Below are positions 1 to 5,284 of a DNA stretch of 5,284 nt, piece after piece. Made by a program: the position numbers and the translations under genes. This stretch comes from Candidatus Roizmanbacteria bacterium (GTDB taxonomy: Bacteria > Patescibacteriota > Microgenomatia > UBA1406 > GWC2-37-13). The stretch spans positions 1 through 5,284 of the forward strand of contig JAAXWV010000106.1 in the NCBI GenBank assembly GCA_013334845.1, given 5' to 3'. Every line of letters begins with the position of its first letter. Position 1 is the stretch's first letter. The notes beneath the pieces are model-generated. The model was not told the origin of the DNA. It did not search any database and was given only the letters and a program-made list of their open reading frames with translations.

Positions 1-350
1 AGGGAAAAGCCGGAGAATTTCATAGTGGCTCTGATGTGGTTGGTTGGTTTGCGCCTCCTCGCAAAGCACTGGATTTGATTCATGATATAACTGAAACAGG
101 TGGATTTCGCAGTATGGCTATGGACGTGTTTGAAACGCGTGAAGGGAACCTTTTAATTAACGAATTGCAGAGTATTTTTGGCTCTTTTGATACGGCACAG
201 ATGTATATCGACGGTACACCTGGCCGATACAAGAGGATTGGAGGTGATTTTGTTTTTGAAGAAGGCCGGTTTTGCAAAAATTCTTCATGTAACCTTAGAA
301 TCGAAGATTTGCTAACTCAACTGAATCAGTCTACGATTGCTACTCTTTGA
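1..350 (+). CDS. ATP-grasp ligase, C-terminal part (5' truncated by window)
   Basis: The reading frame is open from base 3 to the TGA at 348-350, giving 115 residues; the true start lies before the window. The visible part looks like the end of an ATP-grasp domain. The segment MAMDVF, with Asp about residue 41, is followed by a short turn and then LLINELQ, with Glu about residue 54. This matches the paired acidic Mg-ATP ligands at the end of ATP-grasp folds. The usual Glu-x-Asn is Glu-Leu-Gln here. ATP-grasp enzymes join a carboxylate to an amine or thiol through an acyl-phosphate; the substrate cannot be read from this fragment. The GTG at 36 is internal, because the frame continues upstream in coding-like sequence (GKAGEFHSGSD). 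A dehydrogenase-like gene follows 46 bases later on the same strand, suggesting co-transcription. Family-level assignment is fairly good; the amide or peptide bond-forming role is inference. Confidence 0.7.
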   Translation, partial: GKAGEFHSGSDVVGWFAPPRKALDLIHDITETGGFRSMAMDVFETREGNLLINELQSIFGSFDTAQMYIDGTPGRYKRIGGDFVFEEGRFCKNSSCNLRIEDLLTQLNQSTIATL

Positions 351-396
351 GCATAGCAAGGCAACTTTTCAAATCAGCACAAGCGTGGAGTAAACG

Positions 397-1518
397 ATGA
401 TCATTGGCACAGATAAAGAGCGTAAAGCGGATAGTCGGAATTGCATTATTGAGTGGCGGGTAGGAGTGACGCCCGGAGCTGTTGAGCGTTTGATCCAGTT
501 AGGACATACTTGTTTGATTGAATCCAATGCAGGTGCTGCTGCTGGGTACAGTGATGGTCAATACCTTCAAGCTGGCGCAGAAATTGTTTCTACTCAAGAG
601 GAGATCTATGCTCGTGCTGATATGATATACAAGGTTAAGGAGCCTCAACGATCTGAGTGGGGCTTGTTCAAGAAAGGCCAGATTCTCTTCACCTATATAC
701 ATAGTGGAAACCGCGAAGAGATGCTTGCCTGCTTATTGAAAAACGAGGTGGTTGGGATAGCTTATGAGGATGTCATGATGGCGGATGGACGCCTGCCCAT
801 GTTGGAGCCTATGTCGATTATCGCCGGCCACATATCCCAGCAGAAGGCATATCGCTACCTTCTCGCCGATGAGGGCAACGTTGGAATCATTTCAGGAAAT
901 CTTGCAGGTGTTTCTCCTGCCAAGGTGGTCATCCTCGGAATAGGGTATGCCGGAGAAGCTGCGATTCGCGAGGCTCACGGATCAGGCTCTCAGGTGATTG
1001 CTTTGTACCGAAACGACTTCACAAAAGCAGATAGAATAATGCGGACGTATCCAGGCGTTGTCTGTTTACGGTCTACTTCTGAAAATGTACGTCGCGCACT
1101 GGAAGGTTCGCATGTGTTGAATAACTGTATGACATGGCCGATCTCTCTTCGTAATGAAGTCCTCGTTACGACAGCAATGCTTCAACTTATGGATCCGCAT
1201 GGAATTATTGTAGATGTTTCTGCAGAATTGCAGGGAGGAGTGGAAACTACTCGTGGTTTGCATACCTCACATGCTGAACCGGTTGTTCAGCGTGAAGGGA
1301 AGGCTCACTATGTTGTTCCAAACATACCTGCTATTGTCGCGCGCTCTGCTTCGGAGGCGTTGGTTAATGTTACCCTACCCTGGGCTGAAATAATTGCTGG
1401 AGGGTGGGATTGGCGTAAGGCTTCAACCGATTCACCACTGTATCTTGGTCTGACTTGTGCAGGTGGTCAAGTCATAAATTACGTTGTGAAAGAGTGGTAT
1501 GAAAGCATTTGCAAGTGA
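397..1518 (+). CDS. Alanine dehydrogenase / CEO synthase superfamily oxidoreductase (atypical)
   Basis: The product has 373 residues, normal for alanine dehydrogenase (about 370). The ATG at 397 has GGAG at 387-390, six bases upstream. Family features in order: WRVGVTPGA with Arg21, ADMIYKVKEP with Lys81, LFTYIH with His102, LPMLEPMS about 133-140, the Rossmann motif GIGYAG at 181-186, IVDVS about 271-275, HYVVPNIP about 304-311, and a C-terminal ALVNVTLPW. Arg21, Lys81 and His102 keep the spacing of the pyruvate/alanine-binding residues Arg15, Lys75 and His96 of characterised alanine dehydrogenases. Two key positions differ. The Asp after Rossmann strand 2 (LD) is Tyr204, followed by Arg205, which suggests NADPH. 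The catalytic Asp region (AID-QGG) reads AELQGG, with Glu277 and one extra residue. MTWP replaces the usual LIPGA. These changes recall the N5-(carboxyethyl)ornithine synthase and saccharopine dehydrogenase branch. Expected chemistry is reductive amination of a 2-oxo acid such as pyruvate; the amine partner is unknown. The protein is probably cytosolic, as no signal peptide is seen. Superfamily is secure; calling it Ald would not be. Confidence 0.85.
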   Translation: MIIGTDKERKADSRNCIIEWRVGVTPGAVERLIQLGHTCLIESNAGAAAGYSDGQYLQAGAEIVSTQEEIYARADMIYKVKEPQRSEWGLFKKGQILFTYIHSGNREEMLACLLKNEVVGIAYEDVMMADGRLPMLEPMSIIAGHISQQKAYRYLLADEGNVGIISGNLAGVSPAKVVILGIGYAGEAAIREAHGSGSQVIALYRNDFTKADRIMRTYPGVVCLRSTSENVRRALEGSHVLNNCMTWPISLRNEVLVTTAMLQLMDPHGIIVDVSAELQGGVETTRGLHTSHAEPVVQREGKAHYVVPNIPAIVARSASEALVNVTLPWAEIIAGGWDWRKASTDSPLYLGLTCAGGQVINYVVKEWYESICK

Positions 1519-1571
1519 TGTGAACTTGCAGTCAATTTCGATCTAAACAAAGCAACAAAAGTTGATTTGGT

Positions 1572-1608
1572 GAAGTTAATCTGTAGTTGCATTCAGCTTC
1601 TTTTTTTT
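1572..1608 (+). terminator. Possible weak Rho-independent terminator
   Basis: GAAG at 1572-1575 can pair with CTTC at 1597-1600, and CTG at 1581-1583 with CAG at 1594-1596. A five-base bulge lies on the 5' side, and a run of eight T follows at 1601-1608. The T-run and its place after the dehydrogenase gene fit a terminator. The stem is short, interrupted and AT-rich, so it would be inefficient at best and may be chance. Confidence 0.3.
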
Positions 1609-1629
1609 AGCTTTTTGCATTAAGTGGCC

Positions 1630-1661
1630 TTGACAGCTAAATCATTCGATAAGTTTATAAA
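1630..1661 (+). promoter_or_regulatory. Candidate sigma70-type promoter before the glycosyltransferase genes
   Basis: A perfect -35 hexamer TTGACA lies at 1630-1635. The -10 is imperfect: TATAAA at 1656-1661 matches five of six bases but leaves a 20-base spacer, while the hexamers at 17-18 bases (GTTTAT, TTTATA) match only three of six. It sits in the only sizeable gap of the cluster, after the possible terminator and 19-45 bases before the next start codon. That supports a second transcription unit for the glycosyltransferase and transferase genes. Confidence 0.35.
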
Positions 1662-1679
1662 TCAGAATTGATTTCTTAC

Positions 1680-2843
1680 ATGAGAATAGCAATTATCTCT
1701 TCACTTTATCCGTGGCATTATAGACCTTACAGTGGAACTTTTATTCGTGAGCTTGTATGGGAGTTTGCAAGGCAGGGACATGACTGTACAGTGATATCAC
1801 CAGTTTCGATATGGGATATTTATCGATTTGGTGCATTAGAAGTTGGGCCCATTATAGAGAGAGTACCGCAATCAGAAGCAACAGTTCGAGTTGTTAGGCC
1901 AAAAATAATTACTGCATCTGCACGTCAAATCGGTTCCTGGAACTCAATTGATTTGTCTGATTTGTTATTTTTCTTAGCTGTAAAAACTGAATTGGACAAA
2001 ATTATTGATAGGGTTGATTGTATTTATGCCCACTTTTTTTATCCTGCAGGACTTGCTGTAGTACGTTATGTAAAAAATAAACAAATACCAATTTTTATTG
2101 CTCATGGCGATGATTGTATTGATCCTTGGTATTTAAAAAAAATAAAAAAGCCCTTTAAAAATGTTTCAGGGGTGGTCGCTGTTTCCACGGATAATGCCCG
2201 TTTTTGTAATGCTGAGTTCGGTATTTCTGAGTCACAAGTTACTATGTTACCAAATGGGGTGGACCTGTCGTTATTTTATCCCCGCAATCGAGTAGAAGCT
2301 CGGCGAAGGCTTGGGTTGCCTGTCGACATTTTTCTTGTTGCATTTGTAGGGCATTTTATTTCCAGAAAGGGCCCTGATAGAGTTTTGGCGGCGATGGAAG
2401 GCCTCCCTACGGTCAAGGCATTGATGATTGGAGAAGGTCCGTTATTGCTTTGCAGAGAAGGTATCCAATTTCAGGGCGTGGTGGAGCATAATGAACTTCC
2501 ATGGTACCTTTCAGCCGCGGATATATTCGTACTTCCTACAACAGGGGAGGGGTCATGTAATGCTCTTTTGGAGGCAATGGCTTGTGGCCTTCCTATTGTG
2601 ACCTCCGATGCTTCATTTAATGATGATATTCTTAACTCATCGGTTGGGTTCCGTGTGAACCCTTTGGATATTACACAAATTAGGCAGGCAGTCACGAAGT
2701 TGTTACTTGATTCAAATCTTAGATCAATAATGAGTAAACAATGCGTTCATTGGTCAAAGCGCTTTAACATAGTTGCTCGTGCAAAACGGATTATCAACTG
2801 GATGAGTGAACGAATTCAGGCAACTACAAATCAGTATACTTGA
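1680..2843 (+). CDS. Glycosyltransferase family 4 (GT-B fold)
   Basis: The 387-residue product has normal length for a GT4 retaining glycosyltransferase, which moves a sugar from a nucleotide-sugar donor to a lipid-linked or growing glycan acceptor on the inner face of the cytoplasmic membrane. From the ATG: the N-terminal strand MRIAIISSLYP and SGTFIRELV (about 1-27) are typical of the acceptor domain; HGDD lies about 142-145; VVAVSTDNA and LPNGVDLSLFYP (about 165-201) mark the domain linker; FVGHFISRKGPDRVL (about 222-236) carries the donor-phosphate Arg-Lys; MIGEGPLL follows; then LPTTGEGSCNALLEAMACG, with the EX7E pair Glu290 and Glu298. I chose ATG 1680 over the in-frame TTG at 1668 because the protein then begins directly at the first beta strand. 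Neither start has a strong Shine-Dalgarno. The sugar cannot be read from sequence. The gene is visibly more AT-rich than the dehydrogenase gene upstream and contains A8, A6 and T7 tracts. Confidence 0.88.
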   Translation: MRIAIISSLYPWHYRPYSGTFIRELVWEFARQGHDCTVISPVSIWDIYRFGALEVGPIIERVPQSEATVRVVRPKIITASARQIGSWNSIDLSDLLFFLAVKTELDKIIDRVDCIYAHFFYPAGLAVVRYVKNKQIPIFIAHGDDCIDPWYLKKIKKPFKNVSGVVAVSTDNARFCNAEFGISESQVTMLPNGVDLSLFYPRNRVEARRRLGLPVDIFLVAFVGHFISRKGPDRVLAAMEGLPTVKALMIGEGPLLLCREGIQFQGVVEHNELPWYLSAADIFVLPTTGEGSCNALLEAMACGLPIVTSDASFNDDILNSSVGFRVNPLDITQIRQAVTKLLLDSNLRSIMSKQCVHWSKRFNIVARAKRIINWMSERIQATTNQYT

Positions 2844-2921
2844 ATGCAAATCATATACAATTATGCATTTTATTAAGGGTAAGGATGGACAGATTGAGTC
2901 ATTAAGAATAGGGCGGAATTC

Positions 2922-4052
2922 TTGAAACGTATAGTAATAGTTGAGCCGAATCATAGTCATGAAGAGGTGCTTTCTCCTTTGATTCAGCTTTTGCGTTGTG
3001 ATTACAATATCCATGTGGTTGCTCCTCAGACTTTGTTCGATATTGATATTCTGAGCGCCACAAGCGAGTACTATCATGCAGTTCCATTTATTAAAGTTTT
3101 CCCAAAGAGTCGCATTGTGCGTGTTATGGGGATTATTCATAAATATTTTATAATACGAAAGCTTGTCGATCAGATTGATCCGGTTGTAGTTCTGTTTAAT
3201 TCCGTTCCAACTTTATTGGATGCGTTTCTGGTATCATTTTTGTTCAGAAAACGTCTGAAAATCCAAGTGATTCATAATTTTCAGAATTATTTTTCGACTG
3301 TTGGAAAGCTTTTATACAGGACCTTTGATGGTTCGCTTGTTATATCGGAGCAGGTGTATCATTATGTCAAGGCGCATCATCCTGATTTTAAAGGAATTGA
3401 TTATGTGTTGCCGATTTATTTTGATGATTTTCTGAAGGCTATCGGGAGCCAGTTACCATCGGTATCAATGGATGTGGAATGTTTGAAACTGGGAGTATTT
3501 GGCAGTATTCAAGATGCTCGAAGAAACTACAGTGGACTGCTGGATTCACTCAAGCGAATGCATGATGCTTCTGGCATGTTACGATTTCGCATCTATCTTG
3601 TTGGAAAAGCTCCGCAGTGGCTCCAGGATGAAATAAAGTCAAACGGGTTAGAACATGTAGTTGAAATCTATCAGACATTTGTTCCATTCAGAAAGATGTT
3701 TGAGATACTTGCGGAGATGGATATTGTGCTTTTTCTGATTGACAATCATGTTCATAATGCACAATATTACAATCGATACAAGATTACAGGAACATCTACT
3801 CTTATGAAGGCATTTAAAAAAGCAGGAGCATCATCAACTGATTTTCCTGTTGATGACTTACTGGTAGATTGTTGTTATTTTTACCAAAGTGTTGATATCG
3901 GAAATTTTTTGAGCAGAATTAATAACGGAGAGATATCTCTGGCTGATATTCAGTGTAAAGTGGTGAAATATGGACAAGAACAGGAATTTTGCTTTTCAAC
4001 TCAGCAGGCGAGGCTGGTCTCGATGATCCAGAGAGTGACGGGTATTGTATGA
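2922..4052 (+). CDS. Divergent GT-B-like glycosyltransferase, TTG start
   Basis: The product has 376 residues. TTG at 2922 is the only usable start: an in-frame TGA lies at 2895-2897 and the next Met is about residue 69. A weak AGGG Shine-Dalgarno sits at 2910-2913. The N-terminal strand MKRIVIVEPNHSHEEVL and the segment PVVVLFNSVPTLLDAFLVS (about 87-105) fit an N-terminal Rossmann domain. KLGVFGSIQDARRNYSGLL (about 189-207) and YLVGKAP (about 225-231) look like the start of a nucleotide-sugar domain, and MFEILAEMDIVLFLID (about 259-274) resembles the late helix-strand of GT-B enzymes. The classical GT4 EX7E acidic pair is absent; in its place is a YYNRYKITGTSTLMKAF segment (about 282-298), reminiscent of other polysaccharide-cluster glycosyltransferases. 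No signal peptide or clear membrane span is seen. The gene lies 78 bases after the GT4 gene and overlaps the next start, so they are probably one operon. General fold is likely; donor and acceptor are unknown, and an inactive or accessory role is possible. Confidence 0.65.
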   Translation: MKRIVIVEPNHSHEEVLSPLIQLLRCDYNIHVVAPQTLFDIDILSATSEYYHAVPFIKVFPKSRIVRVMGIIHKYFIIRKLVDQIDPVVVLFNSVPTLLDAFLVSFLFRKRLKIQVIHNFQNYFSTVGKLLYRTFDGSLVISEQVYHYVKAHHPDFKGIDYVLPIYFDDFLKAIGSQLPSVSMDVECLKLGVFGSIQDARRNYSGLLDSLKRMHDASGMLRFRIYLVGKAPQWLQDEIKSNGLEHVVEIYQTFVPFRKMFEILAEMDIVLFLIDNHVHNAQYYNRYKITGTSTLMKAFKKAGASSTDFPVDDLLVDCCYFYQSVDIGNFLSRINNGEISLADIQCKVVKYGQEQEFCFSTQQARLVSMIQRVTGIV

Positions 4053-5017
4053 TAATGCGAGCTGTTACAAGTTTGGAAATGAATGCATATGATACTCTTG
4101 CACAACGCCACGGTACCTTGTTTAACTGTTCAGATTGGTTGGCACTTTTTGGCGATAATGTTCAGACGCTTGGTATTTTTGAGGATGGCGGTGAGATGGT
4201 CGGTGGCCTTTCGTTCTCTCACGAACATCGTTTTGGATTAAAGATAGTGCGTAATGCTCCTTATACTCCAACCTTTGGCCCGTTTATAGCAGTTAAAGCA
4301 CAGAATCCTGTCGCTATTCTTGAGACTCGCCGGAAAGTATTGGAGTGTATCGTTGAATATTTTGATAAAGAAAATCCTGCAATCGTCAGGCTGGGTCTTG
4401 ATCAGGGGATTTTCGATGCCTTGCCATTTTTCTGGGGAGGATACAAGGTTATTCCTGCTTATACCTACCGGTTGGATTTGTTGAGTTCGCTTGAGCAGAT
4501 TAGAAAAAATATGTCACCGACTCGCAGAAATGATATTACAAAGGCCTTGCGAGATGGTTTGACGGTGCGCTTGACAACAGACTTGGATGTTGTTAAACAC
4601 CTATGTTTAGCTACGTTTAATCGCCAAAAGATGCAGATTAATCAGACATGGCTGGATGCAATTCTATTTAAGTATGCGAACAGTTCAAACAGCTATGCAT
4701 TTACTACTTACCGAGCAGATAATATACCTATTGCAACATGCTTTGTTGTGCATGACTCAAAAACAGCTTATTACCTGATTGGTGGGTATAGCGCTGATTT
4801 AGGGCATCATGGAGCTGGCGCCTTGGCAATGTTTGAAGCCATCAAGCATACGAAGGAACTCGGTATGAAAATATTTGATTTCGAAGGTTCAGTCATTCCC
4901 GCAATTGAGCGGTATTTTCGAGGATTTGGGGGAGAATTAACTCCATATTTTACGGTTAACAAGGCTTGGCTACCCCTTGAAATAGCATTGAAACTCAAAA
5001 AGCGTAGTATATTTTAG
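4049..5017 (+). CDS. FemAB/GNAT-like acyl- or aminoacyltransferase
   Basis: I start at ATG 4049, giving 322 residues, because it overlaps the previous stop as ATGA, typical of translational coupling. The longer in-frame TTG at 3989 would lie deep inside the previous gene and add 20 unconvincing residues. A second ATG at 4055 is also possible. The product resembles the Acetyltransf_6 / FemAB-like GNAT proteins. The first half has the degenerate GNAT domain with NAPYTPTFGPF (about 69-79). The second half has MSPTRRNDITKAL (about 155-167, the family's basic R-x-x-x-x-A helix), YYLIGGYSAD (about 241-250), a helix after GAGALAMFEAIKH, and the hallmark FDFEGS (276-281) followed by IERYFRGFGGELTPYF (about 286-301). 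Relatives transfer amino acids from tRNA to lipid II or acyl groups to sugars. Next to glycosyltransferases it probably adds an acyl or amino-acyl group to a sugar of the glycan. It is probably cytosolic; the donor is unknown. Confidence 0.8.
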   Translation: MIMRAVTSLEMNAYDTLAQRHGTLFNCSDWLALFGDNVQTLGIFEDGGEMVGGLSFSHEHRFGLKIVRNAPYTPTFGPFIAVKAQNPVAILETRRKVLECIVEYFDKENPAIVRLGLDQGIFDALPFFWGGYKVIPAYTYRLDLLSSLEQIRKNMSPTRRNDITKALRDGLTVRLTTDLDVVKHLCLATFNRQKMQINQTWLDAILFKYANSSNSYAFTTYRADNIPIATCFVVHDSKTAYYLIGGYSADLGHHGAGALAMFEAIKHTKELGMKIFDFEGSVIPAIERYFRGFGGELTPYFTVNKAWLPLEIALKLKKRSIF

Positions 5018-5189
5018 CAGGAATTCTCTTATTGTGGCCACATCTTATGATTTGGGTGGTAGTTGCAAATATCCATTTCACATTTTTATCTCAACCCCCT
5101 ATCCTCATTTCAAATATTATAAAACGTCAGAAACTTAAAATATGTCAACTCGGTCAATAGCAGTTAGTCGTTTGGATACCCTATGTCTT
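5018..5189. other. Non-coding gap and 3' exon side of the intron insertion
   Basis: This AT-rich stretch holds no convincing gene on either strand and no clear terminator after the operon. It contains a perfect 10-base palindrome, TGTGGCCACA, at 5033-5042, of unknown meaning. Base 5189 is the first base of the 3' exon when read on the - strand. Confidence 0.5.
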
Positions 5190-5230
5190 GTCGGGTAACA
5201 GCGGTGCATTGCTACACCGCCGTCCCCTAA
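5190..5230 (-). ncRNA. Group II intron domain VI with branch-point A
   Basis: Ten base pairs (CGGCGGUGUA with UGCACCGCUG) close on a GCAA tetraloop, with two G-U wobbles. Below this stem, GGG and CCC can pair, leaving an unpaired A at 5196 as the expected lariat branch point. The domain directly follows domain V and ends in GAC at 5190, as in many bacterial group II introns. Confidence 0.82.
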
Positions 5231-5264
5231 GAACCCAGCATGCAACTTTCGCCGCACTGGGCTC
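5231..5264 (-). ncRNA. Group II intron domain V (catalytic hairpin)
   Basis: This is exactly 34 nt, the standard domain V length. GAGCCCAG pairs with CUGGGUUC over eight base pairs, including one G-U. Then comes the two-nucleotide UG bulge on the 3' strand, a six-pair upper stem (UGCGGC with GUUGCA) and a GAAA tetraloop. The catalytic AGC triad is at the second to fourth bases. Domain V coordinates the metal ions for splicing and is the most conserved part of these ribozymes. Confidence 0.9.
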
Positions 5265-5284
5265 AAGCCTCGGCAAAGGCACCC

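Larger units (their letters stand above)
5190..5284 (-). mobile_element. Group II intron, 3' end (rest beyond the window)
   Basis: Read on the - strand, the last 95 bases contain in order a short domain IV remainder, a complete domain V (5264 to 5231), and a domain VI ending ACCCGAC at 5190. The intron would end in AC, fitting the group II 3' end rule of A followed by a pyrimidine, and the bulged branch A is at 5196, seven bases from the end. Domains I to IV and any reverse transcriptase/maturase gene would lie to the right of the window, so I cannot tell a complete mobile intron from a remnant. It runs opposite to the glycan operon and marks the right edge of the cluster. The exact 3' splice site rests on consensus only. 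Confidence 0.85.

Noticed and set aside
1668..1679. In-frame TTG start adding MISY to the GT4 protein
   Set aside because: There is no Shine-Dalgarno, and the ATG at 1680 starts exactly at the first beta strand.
2844..2867. Inverted repeat ATGCA / TGCAT after the GT4 gene
   Set aside because: There are only five base pairs, AT-rich, without a proper T-run, so it is likely chance.
2754..3140. 128-codon open frame on the - strand
   Set aside because: It spans the end of the GT4 gene, the gap and the start of the next gene, its protein is low in recognisable motifs, and both + strand genes are better supported.
3989..4048. Earlier TTG start for the FemAB/GNAT-like gene
   Set aside because: It lies well inside the previous gene, and the ATGA overlap at 4049 is a better start.
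5116..5148. TTGACA and TATAAT on the - strand
   Set aside because: Both hexamers are perfect but the spacer is about 21 bases, and no gene follows on that strand in the window.
5263..5284. Possible last codons of an intron-encoded maturase (GAFAEA then TGA)
   Set aside because: Too short to recognise, and its stop codon would fall inside domain V, whereas maturase genes normally end within domain IV.

Overview
The window is a polysaccharide-type accessory gene cluster on the + strand, closed on the right by the 3' end of a group II intron lying on the - strand. The organism is a bacterium, most likely Gram-negative: the glycosyltransferase and FemAB/GNAT-like genes look like those of O-antigen, capsule or exopolysaccharide loci. 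Nothing in the sequence fixes the genus, and I do not name one. There are no tRNA or rRNA genes and no CRISPR array.

Layout: (1) 1-350, the C-terminal part of an ATP-grasp ligase, cut by the window edge. (2) 397-1518, a protein of the alanine dehydrogenase / N5-(carboxyethyl)ornithine synthase superfamily, with its own good Shine-Dalgarno; several signature positions differ from true alanine dehydrogenase. (3) 1519-1679, a spacer with a T8 tract after a weak hairpin and a TTGACA element, possibly a transcription boundary. (4) 1680-2843, a family 4 (GT4-like) glycosyltransferase. (5) 2922-4052, a divergent GT-B-like protein starting at TTG. (6) 4049-5017, a FemAB/GNAT-like acyl- or aminoacyltransferase, overlapping the previous gene by ATGA. 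(7) 5018-5189, non-coding DNA. (8) 5190-5284, - strand, the last part of a group II intron with a complete 34-nt domain V and a domain VI with a bulged branch-point A; the rest of the intron lies beyond the window.

How the genes may work together (inference): the two glycosyltransferases would build a cell-surface glycan. The ATP-grasp ligase, the amino-acid dehydrogenase-like enzyme and the FemAB/GNAT-like transferase would make an amino acid or amino-acid conjugate and attach it to that glycan. The dehydrogenase-like enzyme has lost the NAD-selecting Asp and carries Glu plus an inserted residue at the catalytic Asp position. It may therefore be NADPH-dependent and act on something other than alanine, for example forming an N-carboxyalkyl amino acid. 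This is the most interesting part of the window. Base composition shifts from fairly balanced in the dehydrogenase gene to clearly AT-rich in the glycosyltransferases, so the cluster may be a mosaic.
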